DNA from: Limnohabitans sp. 15K
Lineage (GTDB): Bacteria > Pseudomonadota > Gammaproteobacteria > Burkholderiales > Burkholderiaceae_C
DNA length: 64,000 nucleotides
Direction: 5' to 3'
NCBI RefSeq assembly: GCF_002778285.1
Contig: NZ_NESM01000004.1
Location: forward strand, 124,001 to 188,000
This document shows positions 36,217 to 45,790 of the stretch, piece by piece; within the stretch, counting starts at the first letter, position 1, and the number at the start of each line of letters is the position of its first letter. The notes below the pieces were generated by a model, which saw only the letters and a program-made list of their open reading frames with translations, did no database searches and had not been told where the DNA came from. The translations under genes were made by a program, and so were the position numbers.

Positions 36217-37167
36217 TTAAAAAGGTGCGTCTTTGGTTTCGCCGCCGTCCTGAGGCGCAGCATCCTCTTGGCCATCGGCTTCAAGGTCGTGGTTGTCTGA
36301 GGTGCGTTCGCGGCTCAGGGTGTCCACAGCGCTGCGAACATTGGCTTTGTCGCCAGCGCTGGCGAACTTGCTGTACTTGCCCAAGATCGTGACCAACTGG
36401 CCGTAAATGCGGGGGGCACCCGCCAGGCACTCTTTTTGTTCCAAGAAGTCCGACTCGCCCGTGAAGTTGCCGATCAGGCCACCGGCTTCGGTGACCAGCA
36501 GCGAGCCCGCAGCGACGTCCCAAGGCGAGAGGCCGGTTTCAAAGAAACCATCGGTGAAACCTGCGGCCACATAAGCCAGATCCAAAGCTGCAGCGCCCGG
36601 GCGGCGCAGGCCAGCGGTGCGTTGCATCACGTCGCCCATCATGCGCAGGTACTGGTTGAAGTTGTCGCCCTTGCGGAAAGGGAAGCCCGTGGAAATGATG
36701 CACTCTTCCATGCGGATGCGCTTGCTTACGCGCAGGCGGCGGTCGTTCATGAACGCGCCACGGCCTTTGGTGGCGGTGAACAGGTCGTTGCGGGTGGGGT
36801 CGTAAATGACGGCTTGTTCGATCTTGCCGCGCACTTGCAGGGCAATGCTCACGCAATAAACAGGGAAGCCGTGGATGAAGTTGGTCGTGCCGTCCAATGG
36901 GTCGATGATCCAGATGTGGTCAGCGAGGGGGTTGCCGAATTCGCGGCCGGACTCTTCGGCCAAGATGCCGTGGTCAGGGTAGGCGGTCAGCAAGGTCTCA
37001 ATGATGATTTTTTCACTCGCGTGGTCAACTTCGGTGACGAAGTCGTTGACCTGCTTTTGCGAGATGCGAACCGCTTCAACGTCGAGCGCCGCACGGTTGA
37101 TGATGGCGCCAGCGGCGCGCGCAGCCTTGATGGCCACGTTGAGCATGGGGTGGAGATTGGACGACAT
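36217..37167 (-). CDS. suhB: Inositol-1-monophosphatase family protein SuhB
   Basis: A 316-residue phosphatase of the SuhB family. Metal-binding motifs ILAEESG and [15 protein letters not shown] are complete, followed by [17 protein letters not shown]. SuhB also helps rRNA transcription antitermination in Escherichia coli. This version carries an extra acidic C-terminal tail of about 45 residues ([20 protein letters not shown]...). The start is set at the ATG before [19 protein letters not shown]. It heads the suhB-mutS-anbu unit and is divergent from trmJ. Confidence 0.93.
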   Translation of the reverse strand: MSSNLHPMLNVAIKAARAAGAIINRAALDVEAVRISQKQVNDFVTEVDHASEKIIIETLLTAYPDHGILAEESGREFGNPLADHIWIIDPLDGTTNFIHGFPVYCVSIALQVRGKIEQAVIYDPTRNDLFTATKGRGAFMNDRRLRVSKRIRMEECIISTGFPFRKGDNFNQYLRMMGDVMQRTAGLRRPGAAALDLAYVAAGFTDGFFETGLSPWDVAAGSLLVTEAGGLIGNFTGESDFLEQKECLAGAPRIYGQLVTILGKYSKFASAGDKANVRSAVDTLSRERTSDNHDLEADGQEDAAPQDGGETKDAPF

Positions 37168-37316
37168 AAATTGTGTGAAGAACTGGTCTGGCCCACGCAC
37201 GATCGCGGCGGCGAAGGGTGCATTTTCTCATGAAAACAGGGTGTATTCGTCATTTTGGCGTCATGTCCAAGATGCGCCTGTCGTCTGAGTGCCATCCCAG
37301 CATGGACAATCGGGGC

Positions 37317-38060
37317 ATGAAAACGCGATTCATCTTGATAGAAACCAGCCATGCGGGCAACGTGGGTGCTGCCGCCCGCGCTCTGAAAGTCATGGGCTTT
37401 GACGAGTTGGTGTTGGTGGCACCGCGCTGGCCCAATGTGCTGCGCAAAGAAGAAACCATCCAGCGCGCCAGCGGGGCCAACGACGTGTTGGCCAAGGCGC
37501 GGGTGGTCGATACGCTGGACGAGGCCTTGGAAGGCGTGACCCATTTGTGCGCCACGGCCATGACGCCGCGTGACTTCGGCCCCCCCACCCGTTCGCCTCG
37601 CGAGCACTTTGCCGAGCTGACAAAACCCGGTGCGCCCGAGCAGAGCGTGGCCTTTTTGTTTGGCTGCGAGCGTTTTGGCATGAAAAACGAAGATGTTTAC
37701 CGCTGCCATGTGGCGCTGTCGATCCCGACCAATCCGCAGTTTGGTTCACTCAATTTGGGCTCGGCCATTCAGGTGTTGGCCTATGACTGGCGTGTGGCTT
37801 TGGGCGGTTTTCCGGTGCAGGACGCTGTGCCGCCCGCTGACAAAGCCGATGCCCAGCAAGTGTCCGGCATGCTGGGGCATTGGGAACAGGCGCTGACCGA
37901 CATTGGCTTTTTGGACCCGGACGCGCCCAAAAAACTCATGCCGCGCTTGAACCAACTGTTCAACCGAGCTGACCTGAGCCCGGAGGAAATCCACATACTG
38001 CGCGGGGTGGCCAAGGCCATGATTCAAAGCGCTGAATCCAAAAGCCCAGTCAAGCGATAG
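37317..38060 (+). CDS. trmJ: tRNA (cytidine/uridine-2'-O-)-methyltransferase TrmJ
   Basis: A 247-residue SPOUT methyltransferase that methylates position 32 of tRNAs. It opens with [22 protein letters not shown], and the knot motifs [19 protein letters not shown] and [23 protein letters not shown] are clear. The start is the ATG at 37317 after a GGGG stretch; an upstream in-frame ATG at 37302 is possible. cysE follows after 11 bases, so the two genes are likely co-transcribed. Confidence 0.94.
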   Translation: MKTRFILIETSHAGNVGAAARALKVMGFDELVLVAPRWPNVLRKEETIQRASGANDVLAKARVVDTLDEALEGVTHLCATAMTPRDFGPPTRSPREHFAELTKPGAPEQSVAFLFGCERFGMKNEDVYRCHVALSIPTNPQFGSLNLGSAIQVLAYDWRVALGGFPVQDAVPPADKADAQQVSGMLGHWEQALTDIGFLDPDAPKKLMPRLNQLFNRADLSPEEIHILRGVAKAMIQSAESKSPVKR

Positions 38061-38071
38061 ACTCAAAGCCT

Positions 38072-38839
38072 ATGTTTTCTCGCCTTCGCTCCGACATCCA
38101 GTGCATCCTTGACCGGGACCCTGCGGCCCGCACGTCCTGGGAGGTGCTCACCTGTTACCCGGGTCTGCATGCTTTGGTGCTGCACCGCAGGGCGCATTGG
38201 TGCTGGAACCACGGTTTCAAGTGGCTGGGGCGCTTTATTTCGCATATCTCGCGTGGCTTGACCGGCATTGAAATTCACCCCGGTGCCAAGATCGGCGAGC
38301 GCGTGTTTTTTGACCATGCCATGGGCGTGGTGGTGGGCGAAACGGCCGAAATTGGCGACGGCTGCACGATTTACCAAGGCGTGACTTTGGGCGGCACCTC
38401 GCTCTACAAAGGTGCCAAGCGCCATCCCACGCTGGGCAAAGACGTGGTGGTGAGCGCCGGGGCCAAGGTGTTGGGCGGCTTTGAAGTCGGTGACGGTGCC
38501 AAGATCGGCAGCAACGCGGTGGTCATCAAGCCCGTGCCCGCCGGGGCCACGGCGGTGGGTATTCCGGCGCGCATCATCCCGTCCAAATCGGGTGAGAGCG
38601 CCGATGTGTCAGGCACGGAGCGCAAGTTCAGCGCCTATGGCATCACCCAAGACGATGACCCGGTGAGCCAAGCGCTGCGCGGACTGATTGACAACGCAGC
38701 AGGCCAAGAACACCAGATCGCCATGATCTGGAAAGCGCTGGAGCAGTTGTGTGCCCAACAACAAATGCCCATGCCGGGCGATGCGGCCAAGAGTGAAAGC
38801 TTTGAGGCTGAAAAGCTCAACCGCTTGCTGGACAAGTAG
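38072..38839 (+). CDS. cysE: Serine O-acetyltransferase
   Basis: A 255-residue left-handed beta-helix acetyltransferase that makes O-acetylserine for cysteine synthesis. Hexapeptide repeats run through [23 protein letters not shown] and [16 protein letters not shown], and the [22 protein letters not shown] segment. It is the short EpsC/bacillar-like form, without the long N-terminal domain of the Escherichia coli enzyme. A C-terminal helical extension of about 60 residues follows. A REP-like palindrome lies just downstream. Confidence 0.93.
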   Translation: MFSRLRSDIQCILDRDPAARTSWEVLTCYPGLHALVLHRRAHWCWNHGFKWLGRFISHISRGLTGIEIHPGAKIGERVFFDHAMGVVVGETAEIGDGCTIYQGVTLGGTSLYKGAKRHPTLGKDVVVSAGAKVLGGFEVGDGAKIGSNAVVIKPVPAGATAVGIPARIIPSKSGESADVSGTERKFSAYGITQDDDPVSQALRGLIDNAAGQEHQIAMIWKALEQLCAQQQMPMPGDAAKSESFEAEKLNRLLDK

Positions 38840-38854
38840 CCACGGGTCTTTACT

Positions 38855-38895
38855 GTGGGAGCGACGCCCTCGTCGCGATGAGGCCTTCGCAGGCC
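38855..38895. repeat. REP-like palindromic element
   Basis: GTGGGAGCGACG begins a GTRGGAGC-class element with the hairpin GCGACG-CCCT-CGTCGC followed by GATGA and a second hairpin GGCCT-TCGC-AGGCC. It sits in the gap between the convergent genes cysE and dnaG, the usual place of REP elements in Pseudomonas and Xanthomonas. Only one copy is seen in the window. Confidence 0.75.
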
Positions 38896-38916
38896 CAATA
38901 CCGCAGCCAGCAGGCC

Positions 38917-41001
38917 TCAGGATTCGCTGGTCGTAGCCGCAGTTGCCATGAGCGCTTTGCGCCGTTCATGCAAACTGCGCCAGCGTTGTTGGGCCTCAGG
39001 GTCCTGACCCGTACTGGCTTGGACCAGGGCTTCGGTTTCGAGCTGCTTGAGACGGTCGATCATCAGCAGATGAAGCAGTTGCCTCAGTTCTTGCCGTGCT
39101 TCTCGCGGGTCGGGTGGGGTGGCCTCTTCGCTGCCAGGCGTGACGCCCAGGTTTTCTTGAGCCATCCAGCGCACCGCGTCTTCAGCAAAGGCTTGTCCTT
39201 GCATCTCGGCTTGCAGTGCAGACCAACCCAAAGCCCCTTGCTCGTGGAATACAGATTCCAGCCATGCAAACAGGTTGCCGTGCGGTGCGGACAGTGCGCA
39301 CAGCATGGCGTGGTCTTCACCGGCCAGCGTTTCCCACAGTGCCATATTGCTCAGCAGCAGGCGCGCCGCGTGGTCGGCCCGGCTGGCGGGCACAGTGCGG
39401 GGTCCGGTGTAGACGGGCGCTGGGTCGCGTTTGTATTTGCCGTTGCCAAACTTGCTGTTGGGTGTCCAGTTTGGGTTTTTGCGCTGCCAGTTGTTGCCAG
39501 CGCCTTGGCCACCTGTGTTGTTGTAAGCGCCGCCGCCATAACTGCTTTCGCCTGACCAGGCGGGGGGCTCGCCGTAGTGCGGCTCGAACGTGTGGTGTTC
39601 GTCAGCGCCCGCGCTGGCTTGATGGAAGGCGGCGTTGGCCGACTGCATGGTCGGGGCCGAAGATGGCACCTGGCTGCGAGGCGCAAAGCGCTGCTCACTG
39701 GCCGCTTGCTGGCCCCAGAGTTTTTCAAGGCCTGCGGTTTCCAGCTGAATGAGTTGCGCCAGCTCCGACAGCAATTGCTGCTTGAGTGCGCCGTCGGGCA
39801 GCAGTTGCCACAAGGGGCGAGCTTGGCTGGACAGGCGTGCGCGGCCTTCGGCCGTTTGCAGGTCGCAGTCGACACTGGCCGCGTCGATCAAAAAGCGCGA
39901 CAGCGGCATGGCTTGCTTGATCTGCTCGGCAAAGGCGTCTTGGCCGAATTCGCGCACATAGCTGTCAGGGTCGTGCTCGGCGGGCAAAAACAAAAACTTG
40001 ATGCTGCGCACATCGGTGGCGTAGGGCAGGGCACCGTCGAGCGCCTTGCGGGCAGCGCGGCGGCCTGCAGCGTCACCGTCAAAGCTGAACACCACCGCGT
40101 CGGTGAAGCGAAACAGCTTTTGCACATGGTCGGGTGTGCAGGCGGTGCCCAGCGTGGCCACCGCGTTGGCAAAGCCCAGCTGGGCTAAGGCCACCACGTC
40201 CATGTAGCCTTCGGTGACCAGCACATAGCCGGCGCTGTGCAGGGCCTCACGCGCTTCGTACAGGCCATACAGCTCGCGGCCTTTGTGGAACACCGGGGTT
40301 TCGGGCGAGTTGAGGTATTTGGGTGTGCCGCTGCCAATCACCCGCCCACCAAAGCCGATGCACTCGCCCTTGATGTTGCGGATGGGGAACATGATGCGGT
40401 CCCGAAAACGGTCGTAGCGCTTATCGTCTTCTTCGTTGACGATCACCAAGCCCGACTCGGCCAAGAGCGGGTCGTCGTATTTGGGGAAGATGCTCGCCAG
40501 TGAGCGCCAGCCTTCGGGTGCGTAACCCAGACCAAAGCGTTTGGCGATTTGCCCGGACAGGCCACGGCCTTTGAGGTAGTCGATGGCATGCGGGGTGATC
40601 TTGAGCTGGTCACGGTAGGCCTCGCCCGCTTTTTCCAGCACGTCGCTCAGGCTGTCTTGCTTGGCTTTGGCTGCGGCGGCTTTGGCACGGTCTTCGGGTG
40701 ATTGCTGCTCTTCGGGCACCTGCATGCCGGTTTGTTGGGCCAGGTCCTTCACCGCTTCGATGAAGGTCATGCCCGCGTGTTCCATCAAAAAGCCGATGGC
40801 ATTGCCGTTTTTGCCGCAGCCAAAGCAGTGGAAAAACTGCTTGGTGGGGCTGACACTGAAGCTGGGCGATTTTTCGCCATGGAAAGGGCAAAGGCCCATG
40901 AAATTGGCGCCGCCTTTCTTGAGCTGTACGTACTTGCCCACGATGTCGACCACGTCGACACGGGACAGCAACTCTTGGATGAAAGACTGAGGGATGGCCA
41001 T
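38917..41001 (-). CDS. dnaG: DNA primase
   Basis: A 694-residue primase that makes RNA primers for replication. The N-terminal zinc-binding domain is C-x2-H...C-x2-C in MGLCPFHGEKSPSF and FFHCFGCGKNG. The TOPRIM core includes VTEGYMDVVAL and SFDGDAAGRRAARKAL. The C-terminal helicase-binding region is present. A Gly/Asn/Thr-rich linker near residues 460-530 (AYNNTGGQGAGNN) separates core and C-terminus. It is not preceded by rpsU here and is divergent from the acyl-CoA ligase gene. Confidence 0.96.
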   Translation of the reverse strand: MAIPQSFIQELLSRVDVVDIVGKYVQLKKGGANFMGLCPFHGEKSPSFSVSPTKQFFHCFGCGKNGNAIGFLMEHAGMTFIEAVKDLAQQTGMQVPEEQQSPEDRAKAAAAKAKQDSLSDVLEKAGEAYRDQLKITPHAIDYLKGRGLSGQIAKRFGLGYAPEGWRSLASIFPKYDDPLLAESGLVIVNEEDDKRYDRFRDRIMFPIRNIKGECIGFGGRVIGSGTPKYLNSPETPVFHKGRELYGLYEAREALHSAGYVLVTEGYMDVVALAQLGFANAVATLGTACTPDHVQKLFRFTDAVVFSFDGDAAGRRAARKALDGALPYATDVRSIKFLFLPAEHDPDSYVREFGQDAFAEQIKQAMPLSRFLIDAASVDCDLQTAEGRARLSSQARPLWQLLPDGALKQQLLSELAQLIQLETAGLEKLWGQQAASEQRFAPRSQVPSSAPTMQSANAAFHQASAGADEHHTFEPHYGEPPAWSGESSYGGGAYNNTGGQGAGNNWQRKNPNWTPNSKFGNGKYKRDPAPVYTGPRTVPASRADHAARLLLSNMALWETLAGEDHAMLCALSAPHGNLFAWLESVFHEQGALGWSALQAEMQGQAFAEDAVRWMAQENLGVTPGSEEATPPDPREARQELRQLLHLLMIDRLKQLETEALVQASTGQDPEAQQRWRSLHERRKALMATAATTSES

Positions 41002-41130
41002 AAGGGGGTTATTTTCGCCGATTAGGGCGCTTCATTTCGTACGGATTTCGGGGCAAACCAGCATGGCTTTCAGCCCCAGGTCAGGCAAACTGTTCAACAT
41101 CTGACCCGTCAGCCGCAACAGGACCTCTCC

Positions 41131-42789
41131 ATGACCGATACCCAAGTCAGCATCTTTGACCAAGATTTGCCCCAGACCCCCGCCAACCATGCCCCCATCT
41201 CGCCGCTCAGCTTCATCGAGCGCACGGCCGAGGTGTACCCGACCCGCCTGGCCATCGTGCATGGTGACTTGCGACAGGACTGGGCCACCACCTACCGACG
41301 CACCCGCCAACTGGCCAGTGCGCTGGCGCAAGCGGGCATCGGCAAGAACGACACGGTGGCCGTGATGCTGCCCAACACGCCGCCCATGGTGGAGGCGCAC
41401 TTCGGCATCCCCATGGCGGGCGCCGTGCTCAACGCCCTGAACACCCGCTTGGACCCAGAGACGGTGGCCTTCATGCTGGACCACGGAGAGGCCAAGGCCG
41501 TGATCGTGGACCCGGAGTTTTCGGGCGTGATGAAAAAAGCGCTGGCGATGCGCCAGTCCAAGCGGCCCTTGCTGGTGATCGATGTGGAAGACGTGCTCTA
41601 CACCGGCCCCACCGAAAAGCTGGGGGCTGTCACTTATGAAGCCTTTGTGGCCCGCGGAGACGGCAACTATGCCTGGAGCCTGCCCGCCAACGAGTGGGAT
41701 GCGATTGCGCTGAATTACACCAGCGGCACTACCGGCAACCCCAAAGGCGTGGTCTACCACCACCGGGGCGCGGCGACGAATGCGATCTCGAACATTCTGG
41801 AATGGGACATGCCCAAGCACGCGGCGTATTTGTGGACGCTGCCCATGTTCCATTGCAATGGCTGGTGCTTCCCTTGGACGGTGGCGGCGCGTGCGGGCGT
41901 GAACGTGTGTTTACGCAAGGTGGACGCACAGGCCATGTTCGACGCCATGCGTATCCATGGTGTGACGCATTACTGCGGCGCGCCCATCGTGCACGGCCTG
42001 CTGGTCAACGCCCCGGCCGCCATGAAGGCGGGCGTGCCTGCAGGCATCAAGGCCATGGTGGCGGGGGCAGCGCCCCCGGCCTCGATGATCGAAGGCATGG
42101 AGCAAATGGGTTTTGATTTGACCCATGTGTACGGTCTGACCGAGGTCTATGGCCCGGCCACGGTCTGCCCCAAGCACCCCGAGTGGGATGCGCTGGACAT
42201 TGGCGATCGCGCCCGGCTGAATGCCCGTCAGGGCGTGCGTTACCACCTGCAGCGCGATGTGCGTGTGCTGGACCCCGAGACCCTGCAGCCCGTGCCGCAA
42301 GACGGCGAGACCATGGGCGAGATCATGTTCAAGGGCAACATCACCATGAAGGGTTACTTGAAAAATCCCAAGGCCACGCAAGAGGCCTTTGCGGGCGGTT
42401 GGTTCCACAGCGGCGATTTGGCGGTGCAGTACCCCGACGGTTACATCAAGATCAAGGACCGCAGCAAGGACATCATCATCTCGGGCGGAGAAAACATCTC
42501 ATCGATCGAGGTGGAGGACGTGCTGTACCGCCACCCCGCTGTGCTGGCCGCTGCCGTGGTGGCCAAGCCCGATGCACGTTGGGGAGAGACGCCTTGTGCC
42601 TTTGTGGAGCTGAAAGCCGACGCGCAGGTCACGGCCGAGCAGATCGTGGCGCACTGCAAGCAACACCTGGCGGGCTTCAAGGTGCCGCGTGCGGTGGTGT
42701 TTGGCGAGTTGCCCAAGACCAGCACCGGCAAGATTCAGAAGTTTGAGTTGCGCAAGCAGGCGGGGTCGGCTGCGGCGATTGACGTTTGA
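41131..42789 (+). CDS. Acyl-CoA ligase (AMP-binding family)
   Basis: A 552-residue adenylate-forming enzyme. The P-loop is NYTSGTTGNPKGVVYHH, the adenine-binding motif VYGLTEVYGPATV, and the C-terminal Lys motif PKTSTGKIQKFELR. The GWFHSGDLAVQYPDGYIKIKDRSKD hinge is complete. The sequence resembles the DmdB/AAE3-like group that activates short or medium carboxylic acids more than long-chain FadD. No neighbouring beta-oxidation genes indicate the substrate. The ATG follows GGACCTCTCC. Confidence 0.9.
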   Translation: MTDTQVSIFDQDLPQTPANHAPISPLSFIERTAEVYPTRLAIVHGDLRQDWATTYRRTRQLASALAQAGIGKNDTVAVMLPNTPPMVEAHFGIPMAGAVLNALNTRLDPETVAFMLDHGEAKAVIVDPEFSGVMKKALAMRQSKRPLLVIDVEDVLYTGPTEKLGAVTYEAFVARGDGNYAWSLPANEWDAIALNYTSGTTGNPKGVVYHHRGAATNAISNILEWDMPKHAAYLWTLPMFHCNGWCFPWTVAARAGVNVCLRKVDAQAMFDAMRIHGVTHYCGAPIVHGLLVNAPAAMKAGVPAGIKAMVAGAAPPASMIEGMEQMGFDLTHVYGLTEVYGPATVCPKHPEWDALDIGDRARLNARQGVRYHLQRDVRVLDPETLQPVPQDGETMGEIMFKGNITMKGYLKNPKATQEAFAGGWFHSGDLAVQYPDGYIKIKDRSKDIIISGGENISSIEVEDVLYRHPAVLAAAVVAKPDARWGETPCAFVELKADAQVTAEQIVAHCKQHLAGFKVPRAVVFGELPKTSTGKIQKFELRKQAGSAAAIDV

Positions 42790-42835
42790 ACGTCTGGCCG
42801 TACACCGCACCTCAGTCTCGGTGTAAGACCAAAAC

Positions 42836-42859
42836 AAAGGCCACCCGAAGGTGGCCTTT
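42836..42859. terminator. Bidirectional terminator hairpin
   Basis: AAAGGCCACC, loop CGAA, GGTGGCCTTT forms a 10-bp stem between the convergent acyl-CoA ligase and small secreted protein genes. A T-rich TTTGTTTT follows in the minus direction. It can serve both genes. Confidence 0.8.
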
Positions 42860-42879
42860 GCAAGAAAACGTGCTTCGTT

Positions 42880-43113
42880 TTACTTGGCTTTGCTCTTTTT
42901 AGATTTTTTGTTTTTCTTGCTGGACTTGGCTGCTGCTTTTTTCTTGGCGGGTGCTTCAGCCTTGGGAGCCGCTGCTGGCGCAGGTGCTGGCGCAACAGCT
43001 GGTGTTGCTGCCACGGCAGGTGCTGCAGGTGCTGCAGGTGCAGGGGCGGCCGTTTGGGCCATGGCGGCGGCGGCCAGCAGACTGGTCAGCAGAGCGGAGA
43101 TGGACTTGATCAT
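42880..43113 (-). CDS. Small secreted Ala/Pro-rich protein with Lys-rich tail
   Basis: A 77-residue protein. A signal peptide (MIKSISALLTSLLAAAAMAQT) is followed by about 30 residues of Ala-Pro-Val repeats and a very basic end (PAKKKAAAKSSKKNKKSKKS). AAAGG lies 6 bases before the ATG. Low-complexity proteins of this type are annotated as hypothetical in Comamonadaceae. Composition suggests an exported polycation that could bind DNA, lipopolysaccharide or the cell wall; this is a guess. Confidence 0.7.
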   Translation of the reverse strand: MIKSISALLTSLLAAAAMAQTAAPAPAAPAAPAVAATPAVAPAPAPAAAPKAEAPAKKKAAAKSSKKNKKSKKSKAK

Positions 43114-43198
43114 GTTCAACCTTTTAAAAAAACTGAGAAAAACAACACCTTCGATTATGAAAGGTCTGTAACGTTTTTTTAATCTGAGCGCGCTCTTT

Positions 43199-43747
43199 TT
43201 AAGCGATGTCAAAGGCGTGGGTGCCAAAGCGCCCTGCGCGGCGATCGGCGAAGTAGTGTTCCAGCGTTTCCTTGACAGTTCTGAACGCCAACTCATCCCA
43301 TGGGATGTCTGCTTCATGGAACAAACGGGCTTCCATGGTTTCGTGTCCTGGGTCGAACACATCGCTGGTCAGGCGGGCGCGGTAATACAGGTGCACCTGG
43401 CCCACGCGCGGTACGCTCATGACGGTGAACAGGTCTTCCATGACGAATTGGGCGCCAGCTTCTTCGGTGGTTTCGCGTGCGGCACCTTCAGAGGTGGATT
43501 CGCCCAATTCCATGAAGCCAGCGGGCAGTGTCCATTTGCCTTTGCGTGGCTCGATGTTGCGTTTGCACAGCAACACCTGATCGCCCCAAACGGGTACTGT
43601 GCCCACCACATTGAGCGGGTTTTCATAGTGCACGGTGTGGCACACGGTGCAGATGGCCCGTTCTTTGGTGTCGCCATCGTCGGGCAATCGGCGGGCAACG
43701 GGTGCGCCGCATTGCCGGCAGTGTCGAATGGTGCGGTCAAACATCAT
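43199..43747 (-). CDS. NUDIX hydrolase with N-terminal zinc ribbon
   Basis: A 182-residue protein. The first 40 residues have two Cys-x2-Cys pairs (HCRQCGA and CTVCHTV), a zinc ribbon as in NADH pyrophosphatase relatives. The NUDIX box is GFMELGESTSEGAARETTEEAGA, matching G-x5-E-x7-REUxEExGU. It would hydrolyse a nucleoside diphosphate linked to another moiety; the substrate is unknown. Two adjacent ATG codons, at 43747 and 43744, may serve as start. Confidence 0.88.
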   Translation of the reverse strand: MMFDRTIRHCRQCGAPVARRLPDDGDTKERAICTVCHTVHYENPLNVVGTVPVWGDQVLLCKRNIEPRKGKWTLPAGFMELGESTSEGAARETTEEAGAQFVMEDLFTVMSVPRVGQVHLYYRARLTSDVFDPGHETMEARLFHEADIPWDELAFRTVKETLEHYFADRRAGRFGTHAFDIA

Positions 43748-43812
43748 GGAGAAGGCTCAAAGTCTGAAGTGGACGAAAAATCGGTGTCGCATCAAGTCTA
43801 ACCAGTTGACCA

Positions 43813-43845
43813 TAAAAAAACCTCCAGGGGGTAAGCCCAGGAGGT
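43813..43845 (-). terminator. Rho-independent terminator of the TRAP operon
   Basis: In the minus direction ACCTCC and GGAGGT pair around a GGGCTTACCCCC-like loop, followed by seven T. It lies just downstream of dctM. Confidence 0.85.
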
Positions 43846-43864
43846 CTTTGCAGGTGCCGCCCGA

Positions 43865-45181
43865 TCAGGTCAGGTACGGGATCAGGAACAGCGAAATGCC
43901 CGGGAAGAACAACAACAACAAAGTGCGGATGGTGTCGCTGATCAGGAAAGGCATGATGCCTTTGTAGCTTTCGCTCAGGGGCACGTCTTTGGCCATGCCG
44001 TTGACCACATACACGTTCAGGCCCACGGGCGGTGCCAGCATGCCAAAGCCCACGGTCATCAACACCATGATGCCGAACCAGATGGCGGTGTACTCAGGCG
44101 TCATGCCGAAGTCGAGCTTCATGATGATGGGGAAGAAGATGGGAATGGTTAGCAGCAGCATGGACAACTCGTCCATGACCGCACCCAGCACCACGTAAAG
44201 CAGCAAGATGCCTGAGACCACCATCAGTGGGGCCAGGTTCATCGAGACGACCAGTTCAGCCAACTGCCCTGGCACTTGCGTGCGGGCCAGCGAGGCATTC
44301 ATGACGTCTGCACCCATGAAGATCATGAAAATCATGGCGCTGCTCAATGCGGTGGCGTGGAAGCAGTTCAGGAACTTTTCCCAACTCAATTCACGCTTGA
44401 GCAATGCCGCGACAAAGGTGGACGCAGCGCCGACGGCCGCCCCTTCTGTGGGGGTGAAAAAGCCCGCATAAATGCCGCCAAACACGATCACAAAGATGCT
44501 GGCAATGGGCAAAATGCCTTTGAGCGACTCCAACGTCAGCCTTTCGCGCTCTTCCTGGTCAGGGGCTTGGCCAGGAACTAGGCGAACGTAAATGGCGATG
44601 GCGATCATGTAACCGACCATGGCGATGATGCCGGGCATCATGGCCGCAGCAAACAGCTTGGCGATGTTTTGTTCGGTCAAGATGGCGTAGATCACCAAAG
44701 GCACCGAGGGTGGGATCAAGATGCCCAGCGTGCCGCCAGCGGCCAGTGTGCCGGTGGACAGGCGGCCTGAGTAGCCGTGGCGTTTCATCTCCGGCAAAGC
44801 CACCCCCGTGATGGTGGCCGCCGTGGCCACTGACGAGCCACAAATGGCACCAAACGCGCCGCAGGCCAGCACAGCACCCATGGCCAAACCGCCTTTGAAG
44901 CGGCCCATGACCGCCGCAGCAAACTGGAACAGCGCTTTGCTGATGCCGCCCTGGGTGGCGAAATTGCCCATCAAAATGAACAGCGGGATCACCGACAGGT
45001 CGTAGTTGGCCAATCGGGCAAAGGCCAGGTTGTTCAGGAAATTCAGGAAAGGCGAGACGCCAGACTGCAAAATGAAGCCCACAGCACCGGCCAGGAACAT
45101 GGCGCCCGCGATCGGCACGCGCACGACCATGAGCAGCAGCATGATGCCGAAAATGAGCAAAGCCAACTGGATGGGGGTCAT
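43865..45181 (-). CDS. dctM: TRAP transporter large membrane subunit DctM
   Basis: A 438-residue membrane protein with about twelve helices, the ion-coupled permease part of a TRAP transporter. Segments MVVRVPIAGAMFLAG, GGTLGILIPPSVPLVIYAI and FFTPTEGAAVGA are family hallmarks. Its ATG overlaps the dctQ stop by four bases (ATGA). The substrate is probably an organic acid, but cannot be read from this subunit. It is the last gene of the dctP-dctQ-dctM unit and ends before a clear terminator. Confidence 0.93.
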   Translation of the reverse strand: MTPIQLALLIFGIMLLLMVVRVPIAGAMFLAGAVGFILQSGVSPFLNFLNNLAFARLANYDLSVIPLFILMGNFATQGGISKALFQFAAAVMGRFKGGLAMGAVLACGAFGAICGSSVATAATITGVALPEMKRHGYSGRLSTGTLAAGGTLGILIPPSVPLVIYAILTEQNIAKLFAAAMMPGIIAMVGYMIAIAIYVRLVPGQAPDQEERERLTLESLKGILPIASIFVIVFGGIYAGFFTPTEGAAVGAASTFVAALLKRELSWEKFLNCFHATALSSAMIFMIFMGADVMNASLARTQVPGQLAELVVSMNLAPLMVVSGILLLYVVLGAVMDELSMLLLTIPIFFPIIMKLDFGMTPEYTAIWFGIMVLMTVGFGMLAPPVGLNVYVVNGMAKDVPLSESYKGIMPFLISDTIRTLLLLFFPGISLFLIPYLT

Positions 45182-45666
45182 GTCGAAGCCTTCTGGTGAT
45201 CCATGGACGAGAGGGTTTGCATGGCCGCAATGAGGGCGGTGATTCCGAAAGGGATGCACATGCAGGTGAAGACGATCCAGTCAGGAAAGCCCAGCAACAT
45301 GGAAGCACCCATGGTTTCTTTGGCATTGATGGCCGCAGCACCGCAGCGCCACGCCAGCAAGAAAAAAATCACGGTCATGAACAGGTCACCCAAGCGGTCG
45401 AGCCTGAAGTTGGTGGTCTCACTGCATTTGGCGGTGAAGAAGTCCACGATGATGTTTTCGCGTTTGAACTGGCACAAGGGCATGAACAAAGCGATCGCCG
45501 CACCTGCACCCACGCCCGTGAGCTCAAAGTCGCCAATCAGGGCTGTGTCGAAAAAGTTACGCCCGATCAAGCTGTAACAGGTCATCAGCATCAGGGCGGT
45601 CATGACCAGCCCTCCCAATACGCTGCAGAGTCGGGCGATCCGCTCCAGAGGGTTCGAAAACATCAT
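45178..45666 (-). CDS. dctQ: TRAP transporter small membrane subunit DctQ
   Basis: A 162-residue four-helix protein that pairs with DctM. It starts FSNPLERIARLCSVLGGLVM and carries the family-like SLIGRNFFDTALIGDFELTG segment. The ATG at 45666 was chosen; a GTG twelve bases upstream is also possible. It overlaps dctM by four bases, so translation is coupled. It is separated from dctP by about 125 bases containing a strong hairpin terminator. Confidence 0.87.
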   Translation of the reverse strand: MMFSNPLERIARLCSVLGGLVMTALMLMTCYSLIGRNFFDTALIGDFELTGVGAGAAIALFMPLCQFKRENIIVDFFTAKCSETTNFRLDRLGDLFMTVIFFLLAWRCGAAAINAKETMGASMLLGFPDWIVFTCMCIPFGITALIAAMQTLSSMDHQKAST

Positions 45667-45743
45667 GTTGAGATCCACAGAGCGGGAAATTTAAATACTG
45701 AAAACTTGACCGTCAAGTCGCCTTGTCAGGCCGCTTGGAGTCG

Positions 45744-45770
45744 AAAAAAGAGCAGGGCAAGCCCTGCTCT
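45744..45770 (-). terminator. Internal terminator between dctP and dctQM
   Basis: AGAGCAGGGC, two bases, GCCCTGCTCT forms a 10-bp stem followed by six T in the minus direction. It lies 20 bases after dctP and should make binding protein more abundant than the membrane subunits. Confidence 0.88.
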
Positions 45771-45790
45771 TTGGCTGCGCTGAAAGCAGA

